The translations under genes and the position numbers were made by a program. This document shows, piece by piece, positions 52,436 to 61,751 of a stretch of DNA of 64,000 nucleotides. Under the pieces are notes generated by a model. The model was not told the DNA's origin, searched no databases, and saw only the letters and a list, made by a program, of their open reading frames with translations. Within the stretch, counting starts at the first letter, position 1. The number at the start of each line of letters is the position of its first letter. The stretch is from Trinickia violacea (GTDB lineage Bacteria > Pseudomonadota > Gammaproteobacteria > Burkholderiales > Burkholderiaceae): NCBI RefSeq assembly GCF_005280735.1, contig NZ_CP040077.1, forward strand, positions 3,968,001 to 4,032,000, read 5' to 3'.

Positions 52436-54553
52436 ATGTCCGAATTCTCCGATCAGCCGGCCGGCGCCTCGAAGGAAATCCCTCGCCCCGCGGGAAGTCC
52501 CCTTGCGGGATTGGGGGACGCCGCACCGAATACGCCCGAAACGTCGCCTCGCCAGGCGGCGCCCTCCCCGCGCCCGTTGCGCTCGATTCAACCCTTGCCC
52601 GACCAGCTGATCAGTCAGATCGCGGCTGGCGAAGTGGTCGAGCGGCCGGCGTCGGTCGTCAAGGAATTGCTCGAAAACGCCCTCGACGCGGGCGCGAAGA
52701 CGCTGCGCATCGTGCTCGACGAGGGCGGCGTCAAACGCATCTCGATCGCCGACGACGGCTGCGGCATTCCCGAAGCCGAGCTGCCGCTCGCGCTGATGCG
52801 GCATGCGACCAGCAAGATCCGCTCGCTCGCCGAGCTCGAATCGGTCGCGACCCTCGGGTTTCGCGGCGAAGCGCTGGCGTCGATTGCGTCGGTGGCGGAG
52901 ATGTTCATCACGAGCCGCACCGCCGAGGCCCCGCACGCCACACGCATCGACGCGCAAACCGGCGCATTGACCCCGGCCGCCGGCACCACCGGCACGACGA
53001 TCGAAGTGCGCGAGCTGTACTTCAACACGCCGGCGCGCCGCAAATTCCTGAAGAGCGAGCAGACCGAACTCGGCCATTGCCTCGAGATGATCCGGCGCTC
53101 GGCGCTGGCGCGGCCGGACGTCGCGATCTCGGTGCTCCACAACGGACGGGCGATCGAGCACTGGAACGCCAGCGATCCCGCGACGCGCGTCGCGAAGATT
53201 CTCGGCGAGACGTTCGCGACCGCTCACCTGCCGCTCGAAGAAGCGGCCGGGCCGCTCGCGGTCTACGGCTGCGCCGGTCTGCCGACCGCCAGCCGCGGCC
53301 GCGCCGATCAGCAGTATTTCTTCGTCAACGGCCGCTTCGTGCGCGACAAGCTGCTCACGCACGCGGTGCGCGCCGCCTACGAGGACGTGCTGCACGGCGA
53401 GCGATTCCCGTCGTACGTGCTGTTTCTCGATCTGCCGCCGGAAGCAGTCGACGTGAACGTGCACCCGTCGAAGATCGAAGTCCGATTTCGCGATTCGCGT
53501 TCGATTCACCAGTTCGTGTTCCATGGGGTGCAGCGCGCGCTCGCGCGGCACGCGGGCGCGTCGCCGGAAACGACGGCGGGCGGCCACGCGGCGCATATCG
53601 AGCCGATGACACCCGCGTCGTTCGGGTCGACGCCGCTCGGCGGCTCGCCGGGCGCGGGCGGCGCATTCGGCGGCGGCAGCGGCAACGCGAGCCGCGGCGG
53701 CGAGCCGGGCAATACCTGGCTGCGGCAGGCGCGCATGACGCAAGGCACGCTGCCCGTCGCTCAGCCGCTCGCGCTGTATGACGCGCTCTTCGGCCGCAAG
53801 GACGTGGGCGCGGGCACCGCGCTTGGCACCACCGCGGCTTACGAAGTGCGCGATTCGGCGGCGGATCTCACGGCGCCGCCGGCACCTCCTGCAATCGCCG
53901 CCGATGCGAACAACGCATCGGCCGCCGGCATGCCTTACCCCGGCGCCCCATCGTTCGCCGCCGGCGACGACCACCCGCTCGGCTTCGCCCTGGGCCAGAT
54001 CCACGGCATCTACGTGCTCGCGCAAAACACGCGCGGCCTTGTGATCGTCGACATGCACGCGGCGCACGAGCGCATCCTGTACGAGCAGTTCAAAAACGCG
54101 CTCGCCGACCGTTCGATCGCGGTCCAGCCGCTTTTGATCCCGATCTCGATGCAAGCCGACGCCGTCGAGATCGGCGTGGTCGAAGAAGAGCGCGAGACGC
54201 TCGATGCACTCGGCTTCGATCTCGCGGTGCTGTCGCCGACCACGCTCGCGATCCGCGCGGTGCCCGCGCTGCTGAAGGACGCCGACCTGCAAGCGCTCGC
54301 ACGCGCGGTGCTCGCCGATCTGCACGCATACGGCGGCTCGCGCGTGTTGACCGAGCGCCAGCACGAGCTGCTCGGCACGCTCGCGTGCCACCACGCGGTG
54401 CGCGCGAACCGGCGCCTGACGCTCGACGAGATGAATGCGCTCCTGCGCCAGATGGAAGCGACCGAGCGCGCGGACCAGTGCAACCACGGGCGGCCGACCT
54501 GGTATCAGCTGACGCTCGCGGACCTCGACCGCCTCTTCATGCGCGGGCAGTAG
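52436..54553 (+). CDS. mutL: DNA mismatch repair protein MutL
   Basis: 705 residues. N-terminal GHKL ATPase: ISQIAAGEVVERPASVVKEL and LENALDAGAKTL, DDGCGIPEAELPLALMRHAT, TLGFRGEALASIASVAEMFI. After a long Gly/Ala/Pro-rich linker the dimerisation domain carries the endonuclease-type motif DMHAAHERILYE (from D539; DxHAx2Ex4E) and QCNHGRP near the end, indicating nicking activity as in bacteria without MutH. About 50 extra residues precede the ATPase core (SDQPAGASKEIPRPAGSPLA), rich in Pro and Ala. Start of the mutL-miaA operon. Confidence 0.96.
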   Translation: MSEFSDQPAGASKEIPRPAGSPLAGLGDAAPNTPETSPRQAAPSPRPLRSIQPLPDQLISQIAAGEVVERPASVVKELLENALDAGAKTLRIVLDEGGVKRISIADDGCGIPEAELPLALMRHATSKIRSLAELESVATLGFRGEALASIASVAEMFITSRTAEAPHATRIDAQTGALTPAAGTTGTTIEVRELYFNTPARRKFLKSEQTELGHCLEMIRRSALARPDVAISVLHNGRAIEHWNASDPATRVAKILGETFATAHLPLEEAAGPLAVYGCAGLPTASRGRADQQYFFVNGRFVRDKLLTHAVRAAYEDVLHGERFPSYVLFLDLPPEAVDVNVHPSKIEVRFRDSRSIHQFVFHGVQRALARHAGASPETTAGGHAAHIEPMTPASFGSTPLGGSPGAGGAFGGGSGNASRGGEPGNTWLRQARMTQGTLPVAQPLALYDALFGRKDVGAGTALGTTAAYEVRDSAADLTAPPAPPAIAADANNASAAGMPYPGAPSFAAGDDHPLGFALGQIHGIYVLAQNTRGLVIVDMHAAHERILYEQFKNALADRSIAVQPLLIPISMQADAVEIGVVEEERETLDALGFDLAVLSPTTLAIRAVPALLKDADLQALARAVLADLHAYGGSRVLTERQHELLGTLACHHAVRANRRLTLDEMNALLRQMEATERADQCNHGRPTWYQLTLADLDRLFMRGQ

Positions 54554-54557
54554 CCAC

Positions 54558-55544
54558 GTGGGCGACGCAGACAACGTGACTCACGCCAGCTCGACGCCGG
54601 CTAACGCGCGGCCGATCGCCTGCCTGCTCGGGCCGACGGCCTCGGGCAAGACCGCCGCCGCGCTCGCTTTCGCGGCGCGGCGGCCGGTGGAAATCGTGAG
54701 CGTCGACTCGGCGCTCGTCTACCGCGAGATGGACATCGGCACCGCGAAGCCGACACTCGCCGAGCGCGCGATCGCGCCGCATCATCTGATCGACATCATC
54801 GATCCCGCCGCGAACTACTCCGCCGCCGATTTCCGCGCCGACGCGCTGCGCCTCGCCGGCGACATCCTCGCGCGCGGCAACGAGCCGCTCCTGGTCGGCG
54901 GCACGATGCTCTATTACAAAGCGCTCACGCAAGGCTTGAATGACTTGCCGTCCGCGAATGCCGAGGTGCGTGCCCAGCTCGACGCCGACGCCGTCCGCGA
55001 CGGCTGGCCCGCTCTGCACGCGCGCCTCGCGCAAGTCGATCCGGCGACCGCCGCGCGTCTTGCTCCGAACGATTCGCAGCGCATCCAGCGCGCGCTCGAA
55101 GTGTTCATGCTGACGGGCGTGCCGATGTCGGCGCTGCACGCGGCGCCTGCGCGCGAGACGCAAGCGCCCTATCGCTTCGTGCCGATCGCGCTCGAACCGT
55201 CGGAGCGCGGCGTGCTGCACGAACGCATCGCGCACCGCTTCGACGCGATGCTGGCAGCCGGCTTCATCGACGAAGTGAAGCGCCTGCGATCGCGTGGCGA
55301 CCTGCATCTCGGCTTGGCGTCGATGCGCTGCGTCGGCTACCGGCAGGCGTGGGAATACCTCGACGGCGCGACCGACTACGCAACGATGCGCGACAAAGGC
55401 GTGTTCGCGACGCGCCAGCTCTGCAAGCGGCAGCTGACGTGGCTGAGGGCGATGCCGGAGCGGATCGTCGTGGATTGCTGCGCGGCCGATGCGACGGCGC
55501 AGGCCGTCAGCGCGATCGAGCGAGTGCTGCAAGCGGCGGATTGA
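54558..55544 (+). CDS. miaA: tRNA dimethylallyltransferase
   Basis: Adds dimethylallyl to A37 of tRNAs reading UNN codons. 328 residues. P-loop LLGPTASGKTAAAL, substrate motif SVDSALVYREMDIGTAKPT, LIDIIDPAANYSAADF, LVGGTMLYYKALTQGL, and RCVGYRQAWEYL. Starts with a GTG only 4 bp after the mutL stop, a normal pairing in this family of bacteria. Confidence 0.96.
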   Translation: MGDADNVTHASSTPANARPIACLLGPTASGKTAAALAFAARRPVEIVSVDSALVYREMDIGTAKPTLAERAIAPHHLIDIIDPAANYSAADFRADALRLAGDILARGNEPLLVGGTMLYYKALTQGLNDLPSANAEVRAQLDADAVRDGWPALHARLAQVDPATAARLAPNDSQRIQRALEVFMLTGVPMSALHAAPARETQAPYRFVPIALEPSERGVLHERIAHRFDAMLAAGFIDEVKRLRSRGDLHLGLASMRCVGYRQAWEYLDGATDYATMRDKGVFATRQLCKRQLTWLRAMPERIVVDCCAADATAQAVSAIERVLQAAD

Positions 55545-55556
55545 TTCGACAGCGGT

Positions 55557-55604
55557 AAAAAAACGGCGCCTGGTCGCCCCTTGCGGGGCTTCCAGACGCC
55601 GTTT
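55557..55604 (-). terminator. Intrinsic terminator of purM
   Basis: Long stem (AAACGGCG ... CGCCGTTT with inner CTGG/CCAG and GCCCC/GGGGC) with a TTGC loop; on the minus strand it ends in seven T. It probably also slows transcription from miaA. Confidence 0.85.
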
Positions 55605-55650
55605 CATGCGCTCTTGGATGACTAGATCGCGCGCGCCGCGCTCATCGGCC

Positions 55651-56712
55651 TCACACCACCACCGTCTGCGCCTCGCCTTCGCGGCTGGCACGCACCGTGC
55701 CGATCTTCCAGACCTGCTCGCCGGCAGCCGTCAATTGGCGCACCGCTTCGTCGGCATCCGCCGCCGAGACGATCACCGCCATGCCGATCCCGCAGTTGAA
55801 CACGCGGTGCATTTCGGCATCGGCGACGCCGCCATGCTCCTGCAGCCACGCGAACAGCGGCGGCAGCGGCCACGCGCTCTTGTCGAGCTCGGCGGTGAGA
55901 CCCTCGCGCAGCACGCGCGGAATGTTCTCGACGAGACCGCCGCCCGTGATGTGCGCCATGCCCTTCACGGCGAGGCTCTGCATCAGCGCGAGGAGCGGCT
56001 TCACATAGATGCGCGTCGGCGCCATCAGCGTGTCGGCAAGCGAGCGGCCGTGGAAATCGGCCGACAGGTCCGGGTTCGCGCGCTCGATGATCTTGCGCAC
56101 GAGCGAAAAGCCGTTCGAATGGATGCCGCTCGACGCCAGGCCGAGCACCACGTCGCCCGAGCCGATCGTGCTGCCGTCGATGATCTTGCTCTTCTCGACC
56201 GCGCCGACTGCGAAGCCCGCGAGGTCGTACTCGCCGTCCGGGTACATGCCCGGCATTTCCGCCGTCTCGCCGCCGATCAGCGCGCAGCCCGCCAGCTCAC
56301 AGCCTTGCGCGATGCCCTTCACGACGGTGGCCGCCGTGCCGACGTCGAGCTTGCCGCACGCGAAGTAGTCGAGGAAGAAGAGCGGCTCGGCGCCTTGCAC
56401 GAGGATGTCGTTGACGCTCATCGCGACGAGATCCTGGCCGACCGTATCGTGTTTGTTCAGGTGAAACGCGAGCTTGAGCTTGGTGCCCACGCCGTCGGTG
56501 CCCGACACGAGCACCGGCTCCTTGTACTTCTTCGGCACCTCGAACAGCGCGCCGAACCCGCCGATGCCGCCGAGCACCCCGTCGCGCAGGGTTTTCTTGG
56601 CAAAGGGCTTGATCGCGTCGACGAGTGCGTCGCCCGCATCGATGTCCACGCCCGCGTCGCGATACGACAGGCCTTGGGATTCGCTGTTCGGGGCGGATTT
56701 CGGTTGGTTCAT
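55651..56712 (-). CDS. purM: Phosphoribosylformylglycinamidine cyclo-ligase (AIR synthetase)
   Basis: Fifth step of purine synthesis: ATP-dependent closure of FGAM to AIR. 353 residues. Start segment LSYRDAGVDIDAGDALVDAI is typical; then GTDGVGTKLKLAFHLNKHDT, GQDLVAMSVNDILVQGAEPL, FLDYFACGKLD, GGETAEMPGMYPDGEYDLAG and AHITGGGLVENIPRVL. Start ATG at 56712; the frame is open to 56850 but those bases belong to a repeat cluster. Divergent from perM. Confidence 0.97.
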   Translation of the reverse strand: MNQPKSAPNSESQGLSYRDAGVDIDAGDALVDAIKPFAKKTLRDGVLGGIGGFGALFEVPKKYKEPVLVSGTDGVGTKLKLAFHLNKHDTVGQDLVAMSVNDILVQGAEPLFFLDYFACGKLDVGTAATVVKGIAQGCELAGCALIGGETAEMPGMYPDGEYDLAGFAVGAVEKSKIIDGSTIGSGDVVLGLASSGIHSNGFSLVRKIIERANPDLSADFHGRSLADTLMAPTRIYVKPLLALMQSLAVKGMAHITGGGLVENIPRVLREGLTAELDKSAWPLPPLFAWLQEHGGVADAEMHRVFNCGIGMAVIVSAADADEAVRQLTAAGEQVWKIGTVRASREGEAQTVVV

Positions 56713-56764
56713 GGGGGAAGGGCGAGAAGGTCGGTAAAATGCGATTTTACCCGATGTCGATCCA

Positions 56765-56930
56765 GGGTTAGCGCTTTGGCGCTCATCCAGATCCCATACG
56801 AGGTTGCGGACCGGAGCTAGCGATTTAGCGCTGACTCCGGCCCCATACAAAGTACCGGTCCCGAGTTAGCGATTTAGCTGTCGACCAACGTTCGCGCCTT
56901 GGTGCGTGAATCTGATCCCATACACACAGG
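56765..56930. repeat. Tandem cluster of palindromic repeat family B
   Basis: Three to four imperfect copies with shared words TTAGCGATTTAGC, ACTCCGGCCCCATAC and ATCCCATAC: about 56765-56799, 56806-56850, 56854-56889 and 56890-56930. The second copy nearly matches the single element at 17321-17366. It fills the purM/perM intergenic space and must overlap both promoters. Confidence 0.7.
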
Positions 56931-56939
56931 GAAAACCAC

Positions 56940-58016
56940 TTGTCGCAGAACTCTCCCCTAATCACGCCGTACCAGCGCCAGGCCTTCTTCTGGTTTTCCT
57001 TCGCGCTCGGAATCGGCATTCTGCTTTGGGTGCTGAGCCCCGTTCTCACCCCGTTCCTGCTCGGCGCGATTCTCGCTTACATGCTGCAGCCGGGCGTCGA
57101 TTGGCTCGTGCGGCGCCGCGTGCCGCGCAGCCTTGCGGCGCTGCTCATGATGCTGGTCTTCGCGTGCATGATCACGGTGCTCGTGCTGCTCGTGCTCGCC
57201 GTGATCCAGAAGGAAGGCCCGCAGCTCAAGCAGCAGATCCCCGTCTTCATCGCCAAGCTGAACGTCTGGCTGCAGCCGAAGCTCTCGCTCCTCGGGCTCG
57301 GCGATTCACTCGATTTCGCGAGCATCCGCGACATGCTCACGAGCCAGCTCGAAGGCAGCGCGCAACAGATCGCGCTCACGGCATGGAAGTCGATCCGCAC
57401 GAGCGGCAACGTGGCAATCACCTTGATCGGCAACGTCGTGATGGTGCCGCTCGTGCTGTTCTACCTGCTGTACGACTGGCACAGCATGCTCGCGCGTCTG
57501 CAGAGCTTCATTCCGCGCCGCTGGCTCGACAAAACGCTTTATCTCGTCAAGGAAATGGATCAGGTGCTGTCGCAATACCTGCGCGGCCAGTTGCTCGTGA
57601 TGGGCGTGCTCGCTGCCTTCTACGCCATCGCGCTGATGATCGCCGGTTTCGAGATCGCGCTGCCCGTCGGCATCTTCACGGGTCTTGCCGTGTTCATCCC
57701 GTACATCGGCTACGCGACCGGCCTCGCGCTTGCGCTCGTCGCCGCGCTGCTCCAATTCGGCGACTGGTATGGCTTCGGCGCGGTCGCCGTGGTGTATGGC
57801 GTCGGCCAGATCCTCGAAGGATTCTTTTTGACGCCGCGGCTCGTCGGCGAGCGCATCGGCCTGCATCCGCTCGCCGTGATCTTCGCGCTGCTCGCGTTCG
57901 GCCAGCTGTTCGGCTTTTTCGGCGTGTTGATGGCGCTCCCGGTCAGCGCCATCATTTCGACGGCGCTGCGCGAGTTGAAGCGTGGCTATCTGGCGAGCTC
58001 GCTCTACAAGAACTGA
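56940..58016 (+). CDS. AI-2E/PerM-family transporter
   Basis: 358-residue inner-membrane protein of the AI-2 exporter/PerM (UPF0118) family, about 8 helices. Motifs: PVLTPFLLGAILAYMLQPGV, VPLVLFYLLYDWHSM, YLRGQLLVMGVLAAFYAIAL, and TPRLVGERIGLHPLAVIFAL. The start appears to be a TTG (56940), since no ATG occurs until well into the first helix. This position, beside purM and hda, is conserved in Burkholderiaceae. Function in vivo uncertain. Confidence 0.9.
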   Translation: MSQNSPLITPYQRQAFFWFSFALGIGILLWVLSPVLTPFLLGAILAYMLQPGVDWLVRRRVPRSLAALLMMLVFACMITVLVLLVLAVIQKEGPQLKQQIPVFIAKLNVWLQPKLSLLGLGDSLDFASIRDMLTSQLEGSAQQIALTAWKSIRTSGNVAITLIGNVVMVPLVLFYLLYDWHSMLARLQSFIPRRWLDKTLYLVKEMDQVLSQYLRGQLLVMGVLAAFYAIALMIAGFEIALPVGIFTGLAVFIPYIGYATGLALALVAALLQFGDWYGFGAVAVVYGVGQILEGFFLTPRLVGERIGLHPLAVIFALLAFGQLFGFFGVLMALPVSAIISTALRELKRGYLASSLYKN

Positions 58017-58028
58017 TTCGTTTTTATT

Positions 58029-58796
58029 GTGACCGTCCAACGTCAACTGACGCTCGATCTCGGCACCCCGCCGCCTTCGACTTTCGACAACTTCTTCGCC
58101 GGCGCGAACGCAGAACTGGTCACGCGCCTGCGCGAACTCGACGGCGCGCTCGCCGCCGGACCGCTCGCGGACCGCACGTTCTACATCTGGGGCGAGCCCG
58201 GCTGCGGACGCAGCCACTTGCTGCAAGCCGTCGTGCACGAAGCCGCCCCGGGCCAGGCGCGCTTTCTGAGCCCGCCAAGCGCGCTCGCCGCGTTCTCGTT
58301 CGATCCGCGCGTCTCGCTCTATGCGGTCGACGACTGCGACCGGCTCTCGGGCGCGCAGCAGATCGCGCTCTTCAATCTCTTCAACGAGGTGCGCGCGCAT
58401 CCGACGAGCGCGCTCGTCGCCACCGGCAACGCTGCGCCGATCGGGCTCTCCGTGCGCGAAGACTTGCGCACGCGCCTCGGCTGGGGCCTCGTCTTCCACT
58501 TGGCGCCCTTGCCCGACGAAGGCAAAGCCGCCGTGCTCAAGCACGCTGCGAAGGAACGTGGCATCGCGCTCGCCGACGATGTCCCCGCCTACCTGCTCAC
58601 GCATTTCCGGCGCGACATGCCGAGCCTGATGGCGCTGCTCGACGCCCTCGACCGCTTTTCGCTCGAACAAAAACGCGCGGTCACGCTGCCGCTGTTGCGC
58701 ACGATGCTCGCATCGCCCGACGCTTCGGCGGGCGCAATCGCCGCCGCGCCCGAACCGGGCGAGGCCGCCGCCCGGCCGAACGCCCGGTTCAAATAG
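58029..58796 (+). CDS. hda: DnaA regulatory inactivator Hda
   Basis: 255 residues, AAA+ protein related to DnaA. With the loaded sliding clamp it triggers ATP hydrolysis on DnaA, stopping re-initiation. The clamp-binding motif QRQLTLDL is at the very N-terminus, as in Hda. Walker A is changed to GEPGCGRSHLL (R in place of K), Walker B LYAVDDCDRL, sensor LVATGNAAPIGL. GTG start, 12 bp after the perM-like gene. Confidence 0.93.
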   Translation: MTVQRQLTLDLGTPPPSTFDNFFAGANAELVTRLRELDGALAAGPLADRTFYIWGEPGCGRSHLLQAVVHEAAPGQARFLSPPSALAAFSFDPRVSLYAVDDCDRLSGAQQIALFNLFNEVRAHPTSALVATGNAAPIGLSVREDLRTRLGWGLVFHLAPLPDEGKAAVLKHAAKERGIALADDVPAYLLTHFRRDMPSLMALLDALDRFSLEQKRAVTLPLLRTMLASPDASAGAIAAAPEPGEAAARPNARFK

Positions 58797-58821
58797 TCCG
58801 CTTCAAGTAAAATGCGCCCTC

Positions 58822-59508
58822 ATGACGAATCTCGCCCTTTTTGACCTAGATCACACGCTCATCCCCACTGACAGCGACCACGAATGGGGTCGCTTCATGG
58901 TGAAGCTCGGCATCGTCGATGCCGAGAGCTTCGCGCGGGAGAACGACACCTTCTTCGCCGACTACAAGGCCGGCAAGCTCGACATCCACGCGTACCTGAC
59001 CGCGATGCTCACGCCGCTCGCGAAATACTCGCGCGCGCAACTGGCGCAATGGCACGAGCAGTTCATGCACGAAGTCATCAAGCCCGCGCTGATCCCGGCG
59101 GCGGTCGAGCTCGTGCGCGGACACCAGGACGACGGCGACCTCTGCTGCATCGTCACCGCGACCAACGAATTCATCACGCGGCCGATCGCGAGCGCGTTCG
59201 GCGTCGATGCGCTGATCGCCTGCGAAGTGGAAACCGTCGACGGCCAGCCGCACTCGGCATTCACGGGCCGCGGCACCGGCACGCCGAGCTACCGCGAAGG
59301 CAAGATCGTGCGCACCGAGGCATGGCTCGCCTCGCTCGGCAAGACGTGGAGCGATTTCGAGCGCAGCTATTTCTACAGCGATTCGCACAACGACATTCCG
59401 CTGCTCGAAAAAGTCACCGACCCGATCGCGACCAATCCCGACGCCACGCTGCGGGCCCATGCACAATCGAAGGGCTGGCGCATCCTCGATCTCTTTGAAC
59501 CGTCGTGA
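58822..59508 (+). CDS. HAD-superfamily phosphatase (SerB-like, IB subfamily)
   Basis: 228 residues. HAD motif I LFDLDHTLIPTDSDHEW with nucleophile D8 and D10, motif II CCIVTATNEFI, motif III and IV FYSDSHNDIPLLEKVTDPIA. The HAD-IB pattern resembles phosphoserine phosphatase SerB and histidinol-phosphate-type phosphatases of betaproteobacteria; substrate not determined. 25 bp after hda and overlapping pcnB by 4 bp (GTGA), so part of one operon. Confidence 0.9.
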   Translation: MTNLALFDLDHTLIPTDSDHEWGRFMVKLGIVDAESFARENDTFFADYKAGKLDIHAYLTAMLTPLAKYSRAQLAQWHEQFMHEVIKPALIPAAVELVRGHQDDGDLCCIVTATNEFITRPIASAFGVDALIACEVETVDGQPHSAFTGRGTGTPSYREGKIVRTEAWLASLGKTWSDFERSYFYSDSHNDIPLLEKVTDPIATNPDATLRAHAQSKGWRILDLFEPS

Positions 59509-61145
59509 TCAAGAAACTCATCCGCAAGCTGTTCGGACAAGAGCCGGCGGCACAAAGCGACACTGACGGCGCAACGGCCCACACCGCAGCCGACAGCGAC
59601 TACGCGCCCGAAACGCGCACCGAAGAGGTCGCGAAACAGCGCCGCAAGACGACGAAGAGCGCGGCCAAAACCGCCCGCGCCGTCGCGCGCGATCCGGACG
59701 CACCCGTCATCCTGTCGGCCGACGTTCACGGCATCGACCCCGATCTGATCTCGCGCAACGCCGTGCGCGTCACCGATACGCTGCAGCAGGCGGGGCATCG
59801 GGCGTTCATCGTCGGCGGCGCGGTGCGCGACCTGCTGCTCGGCGTCGCGCCGAAAGACTTCGATGTCGCAACCGACGCCACGCCCGACGAAGTGCAACGC
59901 CTCTTCCGGCGCGCGCGCCTGATCGGCCGGCGCTTCACGATCGTGCACGTGCAGTTCGGGCAGGAGATCATCGAAGTGTCGACGTTCCGCGCGCTCGTCG
60001 ATCCGCCGCCGGCAGACGCCCCGAAGGAAGCCCCCTTGGGTGGCACGCCGCCGCCGAAGCGCTTGAAGCGCGACGAGCTCGACCGCCGCACGCACGCCGT
60101 CGACGCGAGCGGCCGCGTGCTGCGCGACAACGTCTGGGGCGAGCAGCACGAAGACGCCACGCGGCGCGACTTCACGATCAACGCGATGTACTACGACCCG
60201 GCCACGCAGACGGTGCTCGACTACCACAACGGTCTCGCCGACGTGCGCGCCCGCGTGCTGCGCATGATCGGCGACCCTGTCACGCGCTATCGCGAAGACC
60301 CGGTGCGGATGCTGCGTGTCGTGCGCTTCGCCGCGAAGCTCGGCTTCGAGATCGAAGACGCGACGCGCGCGCCGATCAAGAAGCTCGCCGACATCATCAA
60401 CAATGTGCCCGCCGCGCGCCTCTTCGACGAGATGCTGAAGCTGCTGCTCTCGGGCCACGCGCTCGCATGTCTGAAGCAGCTTCGCAAGGAAGGGCTGCAC
60501 CACGGCCTGCTGCCGCTGCTCGACGTCGTGCTCGAACAGCCGCATGGCGAGAAGTTCATCACGCTCGCGCTGAACAACACCGACGACCGCGTACGCGCGG
60601 GCAAACCCGTCTCGCCGGGCTTCCTGTTCGCGACGCTCCTGTGGCACGACATGCAGCAGCGCTGGCAGCAGTACGAGGCCAACGGCGAATACCCGGTGCC
60701 CGCGCTGCATCGCGCGATGGACGACGTGCTCGACATGCAGACCGAAAAGCTCGCGATCCACAAGCGCTTTTCGGCCGACATGCGCGAGATCTGGGGCTTG
60801 CAGCTGCGCCTCGAAAAACGCTCGGGCCGCAGCGCGCTGAAGCTGCTGGAACACCAAAGATTTAGAGCGGGGTATGATTTCCTCCTGTTGCGCTGCGAAT
60901 CCGGCGAGCTGGACTCGTCGATCGGGCAGTGGTGGACAGAATTCATCGACGCAGACCCCGCCGGGCGTGAAGCATTGCTTTCGCAAGGCGGCAAGGACCG
61001 GGCACCCAAAAAACGACGGCGGCGCAGCAGTGGCGCGAGAAGCCGCAAGACGGGCGAGCGGATGGAGGGGGGCGATTCGGCGAGCAAGTCGGCCGACGCC
61101 AGGCAGTCGAACGACGCGAGCCGCGACGGCGCACACGAAGACTGA
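59505..61145 (+). CDS. pcnB: Poly(A) polymerase I
   Basis: 546 residues; adds 3' poly(A) tails that promote mRNA decay. Nucleotidyltransferase core: AFIVGGAVRDLLLGVAPKDF, DVATDATPDEVQRLF, RDFTINAMYYDPATQTVLDY, RYREDPVRMLRVVRFAAKLG. An extended linker APKEAPLGGTPPPKRLKRDE sits inside the catalytic domain (about 170-190). The C-terminal tail is strongly basic (KKRRRRSSGARSRK), as in bacterial PcnB for RNA binding. GTG start overlapping the HAD gene stop. Confidence 0.96.
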   Translation: MIKKLIRKLFGQEPAAQSDTDGATAHTAADSDYAPETRTEEVAKQRRKTTKSAAKTARAVARDPDAPVILSADVHGIDPDLISRNAVRVTDTLQQAGHRAFIVGGAVRDLLLGVAPKDFDVATDATPDEVQRLFRRARLIGRRFTIVHVQFGQEIIEVSTFRALVDPPPADAPKEAPLGGTPPPKRLKRDELDRRTHAVDASGRVLRDNVWGEQHEDATRRDFTINAMYYDPATQTVLDYHNGLADVRARVLRMIGDPVTRYREDPVRMLRVVRFAAKLGFEIEDATRAPIKKLADIINNVPAARLFDEMLKLLLSGHALACLKQLRKEGLHHGLLPLLDVVLEQPHGEKFITLALNNTDDRVRAGKPVSPGFLFATLLWHDMQQRWQQYEANGEYPVPALHRAMDDVLDMQTEKLAIHKRFSADMREIWGLQLRLEKRSGRSALKLLEHQRFRAGYDFLLLRCESGELDSSIGQWWTEFIDADPAGREALLSQGGKDRAPKKRRRRSSGARSRKTGERMEGGDSASKSADARQSNDASRDGAHED

Positions 61146-61193
61146 TACGGTCGCTGCACTCGCTGTCGTACGAATTTCGCAGGAAGTTATGCC

Positions 61194-61751
61194 ATGACGG
61201 TTGCTTATCTCGGCCTCGGCGCGAATCTCGGGGACGCGCGCCAGACCCTGAAAGACGCGGTGGTGTGCCTAGCACAGCAGCACACCATCACCGTGCTCGG
61301 AAAGTCGAGCCTGTATCGCACTGCCCCGATCGACGCGGGCGGCGATGACTATTTCAACCTCGCCGTGAAGCTCGAGACGACGCTCGGCGCGCACCATCTG
61401 CTCGCGCTGTGTCACAAGATCGAGCAGCACTTCGGCCGCGAACGTCCCTTTCGCAATGCGCCCCGCACGCTCGACATCGACATCCTGATCTACGGCGACG
61501 CGTGCATCGACGAGCCCGAGCTGATCGTGCCGCACCCGCGCCTCACCGAACGCGCATTCGTGCTGGTGCCGCTCGTCGAAATCGATCCGGCGCTCGAAAT
61601 TCCGCGGCTCGGCCGGGCCGATGCGTTTCTACCGGCCGTCGACGGCCAGCGCATCGAGAAAGTGAAGTCGCCCTGCCAGTGCCTGCTCGAAGCGCTCCGC
61701 GGCGGCAACGAAGCCGCCGCCAAACCGGCCAAGGGCAGTGGCTGCCGATGA
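61194..61751 (+). CDS. folK: 2-amino-4-hydroxy-6-hydroxymethyldihydropteridine pyrophosphokinase
   Basis: Folate biosynthesis: transfers pyrophosphate from ATP to 6-hydroxymethyl-dihydropterin. 185 residues. Motifs: AYLGLGANLGDARQTLKDAV, SSLYRTAPIDAGGDDYFNLA, PRTLDIDILIYGD (metal-binding Asp pair) and PHPRLTERAFVLVPL. The stop overlaps the next start by ATGA. Extra 25-residue tail. Confidence 0.97.
   Translation: MTVAYLGLGANLGDARQTLKDAVVCLAQQHTITVLGKSSLYRTAPIDAGGDDYFNLAVKLETTLGAHHLLALCHKIEQHFGRERPFRNAPRTLDIDILIYGDACIDEPELIVPHPRLTERAFVLVPLVEIDPALEIPRLGRADAFLPAVDGQRIEKVKSPCQCLLEALRGGNEAAAKPAKGSGCR

Noticed and set aside
56940..58016. AI-2E/PerM protein as part of the quorum-sensing system
   Set aside because: The family name reflects one early report; it lies 17 kb away in a housekeeping cluster and has no link to alpha-hydroxyketone signalling.
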